Shown here one piece after another: positions 40,301 to 47,490 of a stretch of DNA of 64,000 bases. Each line of letters opens with the position of its first letter. Positions within the stretch are counted from its first letter, which is position 1. This DNA is from Acanthaster planci. Lineage: Eukaryota; Echinodermata; Asteroidea; Valvatida; Acanthasteridae. The DNA is taken from contig NW_019091355.1 of assembly GCF_001949145.1 (NCBI RefSeq), positions 2,632,209-2,696,208 on the forward strand, read 5' to 3'. The translations under genes and the position numbers were made by a program. The notes under the pieces were generated by a model. The model saw nothing but the letters and a program-made list of their open reading frames with translations, did no database searches and was not told the DNA's origin.

Positions 40301-43300
40301 AGACAAAAGTTTAAGTTGTTTTTCAGATTCAAAATAGATACAGATACGTGAAATTGATATACAGTTGTAACTGTTTAGGGCACTGCAGCATTCCAGTTTA
40401 GTTGAAATCTTGGAGAGGTTGAAATCTCATTTGCGACCATTTTAAGGCTGAATTCTTTTGCCTTCTATTGAAATGAAGTCTGGCTTTTGATTCAAGCACC
40501 TGTGCATGCCGTTTCCATCGCCAGTGGTAACATAACAGTAATGCACAGCTGAGAAACCTGTGTCCACCCTGTGCATCTTATTTTTTTTAAAATTGTTTGA
40601 AGCAGGAGTTTTATCGGGAATGTCAGATGCATAATGGCACACATGGGTTACAGTGAGACGGCATCGGCTCTTTGGGGAGGATTTGAAGTGTCTGGTCTCA
40701 TCAGAAATTTAATTAGAACCAAATACTTACTTGTTTGTATCCATGAAATTGTTCAGAACTACGTTTTGCTTCATCAGGAACCTCAGGGAAGCTTTTTTCC
40801 CAGCATCTGAATCCATGCGCCATTGTGCGCCCAATGCCTTCCATTTAATTTTCTAGAGATAATGATAATGGCTGAATTTCATTTGATGTACATGCAAATC
40901 TCTCACGTCAATTTCATCAAAGGGTGTTTTTTTTTGTCTTTCCTGTGAAACTTTTGAGAGATGCTCAGTCATTCCGTTTGTGTTTGAAAAGTTTAGGGGA
41001 AAGTTAATTTTTCTCAGAGGAAAGTTGATGTATCTACATGCTCTGAGGCTCAAAGGGAAAAGACTGAATTTTTGAATTTTGATTAATATCAAAATATTAA
41101 TATCTATTAATGAGTTGCATGGATCAATTCATCACTCATGTATTACTTATTCCCAGTCACAGCTGAAGTTTCGAGCTAAAAAGATATATATACGTTGTAG
41201 ATTAAAGTCACTATGCAGCTGATTCCAAAAATGAGCCAAGCTTCAGTATAGAGTTGCAAAGTGTGACGTCATTTTGAAGCAGGAAGTGCAGTGCAAACGA
41301 ATGGAGTATGCACGAGTGTTTGTTCACACGCTGGCTCTCACACTGATGCCTTTTACACTATAGACCTTTTTCACCGATGTGACTGGATTGCTCTAAAAGT
41401 AAACAATACCACCACCTGTGGACGGCCTTGGCCAAGGTGTTCGCATGTATTCCTACGGGCAGCTTCAACCACGTGCAAGCACACGTGCGAACCCTGCATG
41501 CTTGACTATTTTATCTTGAATAATCACAACCAACACTATGCACCCATTACCATCACAATACATCATAGGTCCAGCACGATCCTGACATCACAGGAAAAGG
41601 GTCCATAGATGTCCCAGGCACTCCCTGGAATGACTCTCAGTGGCTAGGAAATCATTGGAAAATAATTCACAAGGACCTGAGTTTCAGAAGTTCTCAAATG
41701 TTTTGAACTGTAGAAAAGTTTGTTTGCCTCAACAACAAAAGGGGGGAAGGAAGTGTTGAAAGGGTATGCTCCCCCAAGCCTCAAACTCTCTGTTTTCCTG
41801 CTAACTTTGCCTGCTTTTGAGGACAGTTTTGAAAGTTGGCAACACAAGGGCACCGACACGCTCTTAGGATCCATCATTAGGATCATCTGGCTCTCCATTT
41901 TCTGGCTTGTCACTTTCTTTGCGTGACACGTTCTCCGTTTGCCACAATTCAGGATTATTGCCAGTACAGACAGTCACAGATAGCTGCTGATTGTCTGCTG
42001 TTGTCTTTGTGTCAGTCAAGGACATCCGTATTAATTACTTCTCAGTTTGAGAAGGTCATGTCGCATTCTAGGATTTGTCTGCAATAAATTTGGGAGAAAG
42101 ACTTTGCAATAGTGCTCATCAGAATGGCCTGTTGTTGAGTCGTCTTGTTTTTTGTGAGAGCTTTTGTTGCATTGCTGCAATATGACGGATAGGTTGAAAC
42201 ACAAGTTCATTAATGCAGCGCAGAATGAGAAATTCCTGACAACTTCTTGCAATATCCTTGTGTCTACTTTCAGATACAAAAGAGAACTCCCGCAAGATGA
42301 TCATAACCATCTGCGTCATCTTCCTCGCCATGCTGATTGTCATCGGTCTCGTTGTCGTTATCTACATCAGAAATAGGTCAGTCTTTGCTTTGCCAATCTG
42401 AAGAAATCTAGACTTTTTTTCTGCTTATTACGAAGCATTATTGTAAATCTTGTTGCCGTGGTGTGGACATGACGGACCGTGACTTACAGCTTGTGCAGCA
42501 CGGCTGAAGGTTGTGTGAGTTTGAAGCAGTCCCATGGAAATGTTTTATTTGGACTGACAGAAACAGAAATGTGAAAAGCAGATGTCAGAGCTTGGCCACG
42601 TTCAGCTGAAATCTTGAGAAGTTCAAAGAATACCCGTGTTGGCCCATTTATTTCCTCCTTTTGATTGGCAAATTAAGATTTAAATTTAACACTGCTGTCC
42701 ACCAAATGAAATAGAATAATATTTATACCTCTGTGGTGTTCGTCATCAGGACTGCCCGGGAGAAAGAACGCCGCGAGAAACTGGAGGAGATGATCCAAGA
42801 CCAGCGCACTGGGATGAGGCTGCAAGCCCCACTACAGTTCACTGGGGCCGGAGGGACCTGCCCAGCCGACGACATCGAGATGACCAGTGTGAGTCGGCTC
42901 TCTGATTGAGTTCACGAAAGGAGTCAGGAGATGCCCGAGCCGTTCTTGATTGAAATGACTGTTCAAGAAACTTAACCAGTGGCAAACAAGGGAACCCTCA
43001 ACATTTCACCCACATCATGTCAGTTTTATTCAGGATGCCACATCAAGCAGTACATCAAAACTTAGGAGATCAGGTTGCTCTTTCTAATGAGCAAATTAAC
43101 GCAAAATTTCTGGGAAAGAACTGCCTTGAGACTCATTTTGTGCAATCAAGTTGCATCTGGTTCATTATGTCTTGTCTAGAAAATCTGTTGTTTCTTTCCT
43201 TACTTTCTTTCTTGAAGTGTTGCCAATTTTTTTGTTAAAGAGATTCAGATTTATTGATAATGCCGGCTTTGCAAATTATTTGAAAGAGTTTAATGTGTCA

Positions 43301-44120
43301 GACTGAAGGAAGTCAAAACATTGATGTCCTGAAAATGTAAGAGGAGATATTTTAAACTGACCTAGTGGATTGATCATGTTTGTTTGTTTAGTTTCACCGT
43401 AACTCCAACCAGATGCCAGATGTTAGAATGGAGTCAGAGCAGCAGCTTGGAGCCACTATGCCTGGCGACCGTTCCCAAGGTCAGGGGTCATTGCCTCGGA
43501 GTCATAATGACAGCATGAATAGATTGCCCGACAGATCGTCCCAGACCAGCATCCACTCACAGGGCNGTGCACACATCAAGGGCGGAAAGAACGGGTATGA
43601 GGCTGTACCCACGCAGGAGGATCCGACAGGCAAGCAAGGGGTCCAACCCAAGAATGATTCTGATACGTCACTGGAGGGGCCTGGGGACCCGGACACTTTG
43701 CCCCTCAAGCACCCGAGGGCATCCAGTGATCTGGGCAGCGAGAGTGAAGAGTCAGAGGGGGAGGGGGACCTCGTTGATGTCCCAAACCCCCAGATACAAG
43801 CCCTGCAAAACCACCTTGGGGGCAGCGACCATGACAGTGGGGACTATACCTGGGACGAGCACAGTTCCCCGGGACTGCGGATTACGTCGCCCTATGCCCA
43901 CGACTCGTCACCCCTGCACCAGCCAAGAGGTCGAGGGCGCTTGGATGGCGTCGACGGAAGCAGGTCACCTGACCGAATCCATATCCATGAGAATCCCCTG
44001 GAGAACCCAGGGTCCAAGACCGATGCAATGAATAACGTCATGTCGGGAAGCCCTAAGGATGCCTACTATGGTGATAGGTTAAAAGACGTCGTCGAAGGCA
44101 GCCCACCTTCAGCTGTTTAA
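10148..44120 (+). CDS. Neuregulin-like precursor (whole gene, 13 recognised coding exons)
   Basis: This entry spans the recognised coding exons; each exon is listed below. Predicted product of the form starting at 15450: exons of 190, 169, 143, 238, 134, 106, 117, 59, 103, 139 and 729 nt, total 2127 nt, 708 residues plus stop, with intron phases matching at every junction. Seen directly: Ig domain, alternative membrane-anchor N-terminus, four CxCxC EGF modules, three ErbB-ligand-type EGF domains ending G-x-R-C, a single TM helix, and a long acidic Ser/Pro-rich tail. From family knowledge, Ig plus EGF plus TM plus tail, with EGF domains split between Cys4 and Cys5, defines neuregulins among ErbB ligands. 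Orthology to NRG1-4 is inferred, not tested. Vertebrate neuregulins have one EGF domain, so this gene is expanded. The 5' exon(s) of the Ig form are not identified. Confidence 0.85.
10323..11174 (+). other. Intron between the Ig half-exons
   Basis: Bounded by donor GTGAGT at 10323 and acceptor CCAG ending at 11174. Nothing else recognised; the open frames here overlap on both strands and look like chance. Confidence 0.75.
11175..11284 (+). CDS. Exon B: C-terminal half of the Ig domain
   Basis: A 110-nt exon after a CTCCAG acceptor and before donor GTAAGA; phase 2 in, phase 1 out. It encodes IKLKLKNLQKAVHEGVYAC followed by IADNG. The second Ig cysteine sits in the family motif D-x-G-x-Y-x-C, here H-E-G-V-Y-A-C with the Asp replaced by His. 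Joined to exon A the frame is open throughout and gives one Ig domain of roughly 93 residues. The phase-1 end is compatible with exon C at 27675 and with exons E and G. The next exon used after the Ig domain in real transcripts is unknown. Confidence 0.85.
11285..15449 (+). other. Intron, probably including the promoter of the alternative first exon
   Basis: No further Ig, spacer or signal-peptide exon recognised. If exon T is a first exon, its promoter and 5' UTR should lie in the last few hundred bases here; I see no clear TATA box. There is a TACATGTACATG motif near 12141. Remaining open frames look like chance. Confidence 0.6.
15450..15639 (+). CDS. Exon T: alternative first coding exon with membrane anchor (type III-like)
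   Basis: The ATG at 15450 has an A at -3 and a G at +4, a good initiation context. It opens 63 codons plus one base. The product starts MGRYFNIKNEKGVAIAQPPK, contains basic residues, then a strongly hydrophobic stretch (about residues 33-49, SIIVVFILIGFIFIIV) and TATTDWTIHVVSENK before donor AAAG|GTAGGA. There is no obvious signal-peptidase site, so it reads as a type II signal-anchor with a cytoplasmic N-terminus. Phase 1 out matches exon B, so both can splice to exon C. Vertebrate NRG1 type III forms use such an anchor, with their first exon also between the Ig and EGF exons. An in-frame ATG lies upstream at 15327 but adds sequence without recognisable features. A competing donor (GTG|GTGAGC) gives phase 0 and breaks the frame downstream. 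No transcript evidence. Confidence 0.65.
15640..27674 (+). other. Long intron, about 12 kb
   Basis: No exon supported. It holds a 22-nt-period minisatellite (about 26937-27142), a CT-rich low-complexity stretch near 22058-22300, several TACATGTA motifs (16722, 17730), and unusually non-repetitive stretches (about 17030-17340, 18110-18360, 23680-23810, 26540-26800) that could be regulatory but have no proven function. An AATAAA at about 21893 is not associated with any gene. Confidence 0.6.
26937..27142. repeat. Degenerate minisatellite, about 22-nt unit
   Basis: Repeated variants of AGTCCACAGAAGAATTAACA occur about nine times with substitutions and small indels. The minus strand stays open through the array by chance, giving a low-complexity repeating peptide that I do not regard as a gene. 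Confidence 0.8.
27675..27843 (+). CDS. Exon C: CxCxC EGF module 1 and start of module 2
   Basis: The acceptor follows a T run (TTTTTTTCCAG); the donor is GTAAGT. 169 nt, phase 1 in, phase 2 out. It encodes CALSCDHGELNEKNCECQC followed by EGGWDGFTC, a complete six-cysteine EGF-like module of the pattern C-x3-C-x-H-G...C-x-C-x-C...G-x-x-C. After a linker (NIPLLVANSSIP) it begins a second module, CNLDCGEHGRVLSDE. These modules lack the Arg before the last Cys seen in receptor-binding EGF domains, so they are probably structural spacers. NSS in the linker is a potential N-glycosylation site. Confidence 0.9.
27844..28328 (+). other. Intron between EGF exons C and D
   Basis: Contains a T-rich low-complexity run (about 28128-28175); no other feature seen. 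Confidence 0.85.
28329..28471 (+). CDS. Exon D: end of CxCxC module 2 and module 3
   Basis: Acceptor TTTGACAG, donor GTGAGT; 143 nt, phase 2 in, phase 1 out. It completes module 2 (CKCSCDDNYVGETC) and encodes module 3 (CDKTCGDHGTLDHDTCSCRC then DDGYYGDAC). Exons C and D together are 312 nt, phase 1 to phase 1, so the block could be skipped without changing the frame. Reading through the donor gives about 48 further open codons containing a hydrophobic LSVLFVLSTVS stretch; I treat that as intron. Confidence 0.9.
28472..31099 (+). other. Intron between EGF exons D and E
   Basis: 2.6 kb with several open frames on both strands, none with recognisable domains. The 178-codon frame at 29415-29951 is hydrophobic and T-rich with no splice context and is probably chance. 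Confidence 0.7.
31100..31337 (+). CDS. Exon E: Ser/Thr-rich spacer and Cys1-4 of ErbB-ligand-type EGF-a
   Basis: Donor AG|GTAAGC is clear; 238 nt, phase 2 out. The start is less certain. The acceptor after TTCTTTTCGTCTTGAAAG (exon starting 31100) keeps phase 1 with exon D and has the best pyrimidine tract; AG sites just before 31117 and near 31176 also keep the frame. The product has a polar spacer (TSGPAQENLGSRTVPKD...TANDSNFSVSP), like the glycosylated spacer of neuregulins, with NDS and NFS sequons. It then reads CHNNSYCLNGGTCHSVEDPK and ends ...LLSLC. Cysteine spacing joined to exon F is 5-5-14-1-8, close to NRG1 (7-5-13-1-8 as I recall). An extra Cys (PRCELAR) lies 12 residues before Cys1. 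The intron falls between Cys4 and Cys5, as in all vertebrate ErbB ligands. Confidence 0.85.
31338..32204 (+). other. Intron splitting EGF-a between Cys4 and Cys5
   Basis: Phase-2 intron from GTAAGC to CTCCAG. No other feature recognised; the minus-strand open frames look like chance. Confidence 0.8.
32205..32338 (+). CDS. Exon F: Cys5-6 of EGF-a and CxCxC module 4
   Basis: Acceptor TCAATCTCCAG, donor AAG|GTGAGA; 134 nt, phase 2 in, phase 1 out. It completes EGF-a with S-CPRTFMGDRC, matching the neuregulin core C-P-x-x-F-x-G-D-R-C including the Arg before Cys6 needed for receptor binding in the EGF family. It continues with a fourth CxCxC module, CNLDCGLHGSLHEEECRC then VCEPDYRGTYC, whose head is nearly identical to module 2 (CNLDCGEHG), implying duplication. 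E plus F is 372 nt, phase 1 to 1, a skippable block. Confidence 0.92.
32339..33068 (+). other. Intron with a dispersed repeat copy
   Basis: Holds one copy (about 32512-32628) of a repeat also found at about 41247-41362. A T/G-rich tract near 33000-33055 serves as the polypyrimidine tract for exon G. Confidence 0.8.
32512..32628. repeat. Dispersed repeat, copy 1 of 2
   Basis: About 115 bp from TATAGAGT through GTGACGTCA, CAGTGCAAATGAATGGA and TTCACGC to AATGCCTTTTACACA. A second copy with the same order of blocks lies at 41247-41362. No coding capacity or clear terminal repeats, so its class is unknown. Confidence 0.75.
33069..33174 (+). CDS. Exon G: Cys1-4 of ErbB-ligand-type EGF-b
   Basis: Acceptor TTTCATTCCCAG, donor AG|GTAAGA; 106 nt, phase 1 in, phase 2 out. 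It encodes a short linker (VLVDDHTEP) and CGPEYEHYCMNGGTCIHLK through RPSC. The Y-C-M-N-G-G-T-C core is close to the neuregulin F-C-V-N-G-G-E-C core. Spacing with exon H is 7-5-10-1-8. The intron again splits the domain between Cys4 and Cys5 in phase 2, as in EGF-a, suggesting the domains arose by duplicating a split-exon pair. Confidence 0.92.
33175..35869 (+). other. Intron splitting EGF-b
   Basis: 2.7 kb. It contains a degenerate tRNA-like box A on the minus strand (about 34088-34103), listed separately; otherwise AT-rich with no exon seen. Confidence 0.75.
34030..34125 (-). repeat. Possible tRNA-derived SINE fragment
   Basis: The minus strand carries TGGTCGAGTGGTTAAG (34088-34103), a good match to a Ser/Leu-type internal box A. 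About 27 bases further on is only a poor box B (GGGTGTCAAAACC). No cloverleaf could be drawn, so it is not a functional tRNA. A decayed SINE head or tRNA pseudogene is possible. Confidence 0.3.
35870..35986 (+). CDS. Exon H: Cys5-6 of EGF-b and Cys1-4 of EGF-c
   Basis: Acceptor ATCTGATTGGCAG, donor GTGAGT; 117 nt, phase 2 in and out. It finishes EGF-b with R-CPILYYGDRC, again G-D-R-C. After the linker DLLEPEL it starts EGF-c: DCGCMNGGRCQYNPRLEAYM then C. The first loop of EGF-c is reduced to a single residue (C-G-C), against five in EGF-a and seven in EGF-b, while the later spacing (5-10-1-8) is normal. This may distort the A-loop that normally contacts the receptor. Confidence 0.92.
35987..37523 (+). 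other. Intron splitting EGF-c
   Basis: 1.5 kb with an ACATGTACATGT motif near 36462 and a T run just before the exon I acceptor. The 133-codon frame at 36949-37350 has no recognisable domain. Confidence 0.75.
37524..37582 (+). CDS. Exon I: Cys5-6 of EGF-c and juxtamembrane stalk (59 nt)
   Basis: Acceptor GCCATGGTTGCAG, donor AGA|GTAAGT; 59 nt, phase 2 in, phase 1 out. It encodes CPPHYGGTRCEFVKPGYSK, six-cysteine EGF end plus stalk. It is very like the NRG1 beta exon, which I recall as also 59 nt and of form C-P-x-x-F-x-G-x-R-C...F-Y-K. The stalk before the TM helix is short, about 17 residues, and is where neuregulins are shed by membrane proteases. G, H and I together are 282 nt, phase 1 to 1, so this block too is skippable. 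Confidence 0.9.
37583..42273 (+). other. Intron before the TM exon, 4.7 kb
   Basis: Long poly(T) tracts near 38665-38690, TACATGTA motifs near 39064, and a dispersed repeat copy at 41247-41362. No further exon supported; alternative stalk exons, known in vertebrate NRG1, were looked for but none recognised. Confidence 0.7.
41247..41362. repeat. Dispersed repeat, copy 2 of 2
   Basis: Same block order as 32512-32628: TATAGAGT, GTGACGTCA, CAGTGCAAACGAATGGA, TTCACACGC, GATGCCTTTTACAC. By eye roughly three quarters or more of the bases agree. Confidence 0.75.
42274..42376 (+). CDS. Exon J: transmembrane helix
   Basis: Acceptor TGTCTACTTTCAG, donor AG|GTCAGT; 103 nt, phase 1 in, phase 2 out. It encodes NTKENSRK, then the hydrophobic stretch MIITICVIFLAMLIVIGLVV plus VIYI, then RNR. 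The positive residues on the C-terminal side predict a cytoplasmic tail, the type I orientation of neuregulin precursors. In the form beginning at exon T the protein would cross the membrane twice, at the N-terminal anchor and here, as in type III neuregulins. Confidence 0.92.
42377..42749 (+). other. Intron between TM and tail exons
   Basis: 373 bp; nothing else seen. Confidence 0.85.
42750..42888 (+). CDS. Exon K: basic juxtamembrane part of the cytoplasmic tail
   Basis: Acceptor TTCGTCATCAG, donor AGT|GTGAGT; 139 nt, phase 2 in, phase 0 out. It begins RTAREKERREKLEEMIQDQR, a charged amphipathic run just inside the membrane, followed by TGMRLQAPLQ and ending ADDIEMTS. Vertebrate NRG1 has a comparable basic Lys/Arg helix here (KTKKQRKKL...), which supports the assignment, though the sequence match is loose. 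Confidence 0.88.
42889..43391 (+). other. Last intron
   Basis: 503 bp, GTGAGT to GTTTGTTTAG. No feature recognised. Confidence 0.85.
43392..44120 (+). CDS. Exon L: cytoplasmic tail and stop codon
   Basis: Begins FHRNSNQMPDVRMESEQQ after a TTTAG acceptor and runs 242 codons to TAA at 44118-44120. The tail is hydrophilic, rich in Ser, Pro, Asp and Gly, and largely disordered in appearance. Features: an acidic cluster (SDLGSESEESEGEGD) followed by NPQIQALQNHL, which recalls the acidic SESETED...IQNPL block of NRG1 tails; SSPLHQPRGRGRLDG, which recalls the NRG1 SSPTGGPRGRLNG motif; and the C-terminus PSAV, a class I PDZ-ligand form (S-x-V). The comparison is from memory and needs alignment. One ambiguous base (43566) makes one residue unknown. 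Base composition is more GC-rich than the flanks. Confidence 0.92.
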   Translation, partial: FHRNSNQMPDVRMESEQQLGATMPGDRSQGQGSLPRSHNDSMNRLPDRSSQTSIHSQGXAHIKGGKNGYEAVPTQEDPTGKQGVQPKNDSDTSLEGPGDPDTLPLKHPRASSDLGSESEESEGEGDLVDVPNPQIQALQNHLGGSDHDSGDYTWDEHSSPGLRITSPYAHDSSPLHQPRGRGRLDGVDGSRSPDRIHIHENPLENPGSKTDAMNNVMSGSPKDAYYGDRLKDVVEGSPPSAV

Positions 44121-44827
44121 AAAAAAAAAGGCCATCCGCACCTTTGCATTGTAAGATAATGCCTTGATATTTATATTTTATAAGTGTATAGAGAGAGCCT
44201 ACAGTTCCAAGTTTGTGTACAGTCAGCTTGACAAATCTCACTGAGTCGCAGTGAGGAGCGTGTTTTTGCCAGTGAGAGGATAAGTTACGAGAGAAAAGCC
44301 AAGAGGACAGCGTAGCAAGCAAGGAATGACTAGGGAGAACTTTAGGCTTGCTTTTCAAAACAGCATTTTGCAAGTTGTTGCCTTTTGGGGGATAATGTGG
44401 TCAGATTCAGTTTATTCCAAATTGTCCATGTATTTGAAAGCGTTTAATTTCAAGAAGATGGAAAAAAACAGCATGTCCAGCGGCAACCCCATGGCTTAGA
44501 AAGATGACTTACACATACCTTGCTGACCTTGTGGTCCAGGTTTTGCACAAATACCGTCTGTACTATTTTAAGCAACTGTTATAATAATTGGTCTCATTTC
44601 AGTGAAGGTTTGGATATTATGTTGTTAACGTTGGACCAAAAAAAACCAGTGAATCCATAAAATGTAAAATGTGAGATGAAATATTGTTTTTCTACCTGTC
44701 TAAGGCATAAAAACTTGCACTAGACGACAGCGATTATTAGCTTGTGCAGGATCCGGGTTATCTTTCAAAGCATCGGCCGCATTCAGAATTATTAATAAGC
44801 ATCGTCTTAATATCTTGATGAGAAAAG

Positions 44828-45003
44828 AATATGGCCATTTCACAATAGTGCGCCACCAAGAGTTTGCAACACGTTGGCCAGTCACAGTGCGCAAAATTTG
44901 TCGACCCAATGCGCGTTTGGAAAGGGTCGACAAATTTCGTGCGTTATGATTGGCCAAAGTGTTGCAAACTCTTGGTGGCGCACTATTGTGAATTGCCCAT
45001 ATT
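44828..45003. mobile_element. MITE-like inverted repeat with 80-bp arms
   Basis: The left arm 44828-44907 is the reverse complement of the right arm 44924-45003 with roughly ten to twelve mismatches; the 16-bp loop is at 44908-44923. Arms start AATATGGCCATTTCACAATA. TA dinucleotides at both termini allow a TA target site, but this is ambiguous because the termini are palindromic. No coding capacity. If transcribed it would form a long double-stranded hairpin. Confidence 0.9.
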
Positions 45004-46360
45004 GAATAAACAGAGGTGAGCTCATGTTGATCCGTCTACTGAAACAAAAATATTTTGTTCACTTCGGAAGTGACTACCAGGTCACATTTCTCCAATTTAG
45101 CCCAAAAAATGCAACAAAAACATATACATCTGTTAATGCCTTGGTTTGTTTACATTATTAATTGTTAGCCTATATCATCAAATTTCTGAAAACTTTTATC
45201 ACCTTTGATGAGTACCTTTGTGGCTCTGCTGAATATTTTTCGAGGCCAGACCTTAAAGTTTCCTATGTCTAATACTCCAAATCTTCCATTTCCAAATGAT
45301 TATATTAATTTAGATGGTTCAAATGTTATAGAATTGTACATTTTATTACCAAGATGTTTAACTGTAAAGTGTCAGTTTTTTTCTTCCAAAATCACTTAAA
45401 CTTAGTTTTGACCAGTTGTAGCCAAAATGAACTCAGTGAAATAGGAGTTCTTGGGTACAGTATTGTTTTTTCTTTCCTAATATATAAGAGGCTATTTTGA
45501 ATAAATCCATACTTCTCTACCAGTATATATGTCAAATAAATAATGAACAAATTGACCGCTTGCAAAGATGTTAAGGGTACTTAAAGCACAGCCATTCAAA
45601 TTCATATGAATACTTGTACATGCATGAGGTATTGTCCATGTTTTTCTTCCAGTCGGAAGAATAAGCCTCCCTTGTAAGATGTATAAGCTAGGGTAAATAT
45701 TTGAGGAGAAACATCGTAGATTGCCTCAGATTTCATCGATTAGTGTTAGGAAGGGGTCGGTAAACAGAGTAGAAATAACGGCCAAATGTGATTGCTAAAC
45801 GGTGATAGTTCGGCGTTTTGTAATTCAGTAATTGTAGCTCTTCTATTGTCGTCCGGAATTCAAATGTACCGTGGTGGCATGAAATGATTTGTATTTATGT
45901 GTTGCGAGCTTTGTAAATACATGTGTGGCCATTGTAGAAACAAAAGATTTCATGCCAAGTTATCACGCCGCCATTATGCTTTTAATATACCACATAAACC
46001 AGGCAAGCAATAGAGACAATTTACCAAATCCGGTTCGGTTAAAGGTTGTCCAGCCTAGTCCGCAAGAATACAGGCCTTGGTTATCGTAAGGAAGTCGAGT
46101 TTAAAATGTTGAAACCCTCATATCTCCAACTTGTACATGTCAAGATCGAAGCTATCTTGATCGAAATAGTATTCATCAGTGGATATGTGTAAAACCATAG
46201 TTAGAAATAATATAAGCTCCATAAATCCTCACGTGTATCTTTGTAGTACAGATTATGTGAATACTTCCGAAACACAGAAGATGTGTCTCTCATGGTCAAG
46301 AACTTTAAGTAACAAAGGGGAGGGGCTTACTCAAAGAGAAAGGTGTTTTGTATTAACCAA

Positions 46361-46366
46361 AATAAA
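46361..46366 (+). terminator. Candidate polyadenylation signal (AATAAA)
   Basis: Canonical hexamer followed within about 50 bases by a G/T-rich region. It could end a 2.2-kb 3' UTR of the neuregulin-like gene. Chance occurrence in AT-rich DNA is possible. Confidence 0.35.
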
Positions 46367-46610
46367 GTTAGCTTGATTGGGGGATATCGAGCTGCGTGCG
46401 GCATGCGTGTTCAATTTGACTGTTTTTCTTCAAAAAGCATGTTATAAAGCCCAGAATGTAATCTCACCCCTCTGAAGGTCCATAAAAGGGTACTGGAAAA
46501 AAATCCAAACTTTTGCCCTCCCCCCAAAAAAGTTTGGTTCTGGATCCTAACTTGTAATTCCTTCCTCTTTGAATCCCCTACTGAATGTCATCTCTTGCCT
46601 ACAAAATTCT

Positions 46611-46735
46611 ATAGAGGCTTTGCGTGGTATCCATCTTGCAGATGGGTTCTTTTGTTCCACAGGGAAACCTCCTTTGTGCATATCTTGTGAAACAAAAGCA
46701 CTGGCCTGCAAGATGGCAGCCATACAAACTCTATA
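46611..46735. mobile_element. Dispersed palindromic element, copy 2
   Basis: Same family as 7433-7548: outer arms TAGAGGCTTTGC...CCATCTTGCAG and CTGCAAGATGGCAG; inner palindrome TTTTGTTCCACAGG and a decayed TTGTGAAACAAAAG. The loop sequence (GGGAAACCTCCTTTGT) is in the opposite orientation to copy 1. Confidence 0.8.
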
Positions 46736-47375
46736 TCGGGAGTATATTTATTGGAAGGCTGAATGTTCTTGTCAGTAATTGTCATAATTATCGCTCAGAA
46801 TTTTGATGTCGGTATATATTAGGCCTACAGTTGCGTTTTTCATTTGCAGCATTTTGAAAACGATTTTTAACTGTAATATGAATTTGCGATGTTATTTCGT
46901 TTGAGCACACAGATAAAGTTTGGGGCTGCAAAAGTGCTGTTTACTGGAAAGTTATAATCTTTAATGGCAATGTCACGACTTAATATTGCCAAGACTGTAA
47001 TTAAATCAATTTCGCATTATAAGGCGAACTATGTCTTGTATAGTTGAGTTGACCAGCATTGTGAACTATTGCCGTTTTTTTCGGCAATGGAGTTGTTTGT
47101 TAAGTTCGACTTTTAATTCCCAGACAGCCATCAAGGCCGTCCCTCAGAAAATCGAGTTACTCTATTTTCGTGGCCCTATTTTCCCATTGTACTTTTAATT
47201 AGGACACGTGTGACCATTTTAATAATTGAATTATAGTACACTCCAGAGTTGAGAACGCGTTTAGATGTGAGACGTCTGGTAGCTTTTCGTTTTCATTCCC
47301 ACCAAGATGTCACACCCCTGCGTAGTTATGGAGACTATACTGAGCACGCATTTAAACGGGTTGGAGGTTCAATAG

Positions 47376-47490
47376 TATAAAGGTCTGCAAGGCTGCCATC
47401 TTGCAGGCAAGGGCTTTGTTCCACAGAGGAGGTTTCCTGTGGAACAAAAGCCCTGCCGTGCAAGATGGCTACCATGCAAAGCCTCTATTT
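47376..47490. mobile_element. Dispersed palindromic element, copy 3
   Basis: Outer arms GCTGCCATCTTGCAGGC and GTGCAAGATGGCTACC; inner palindrome TTTGTTCCACAG...CTGTGGAACAAAAG. It is less than 700 bp from copy 2 in the probable 3' UTR. Confidence 0.82.
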
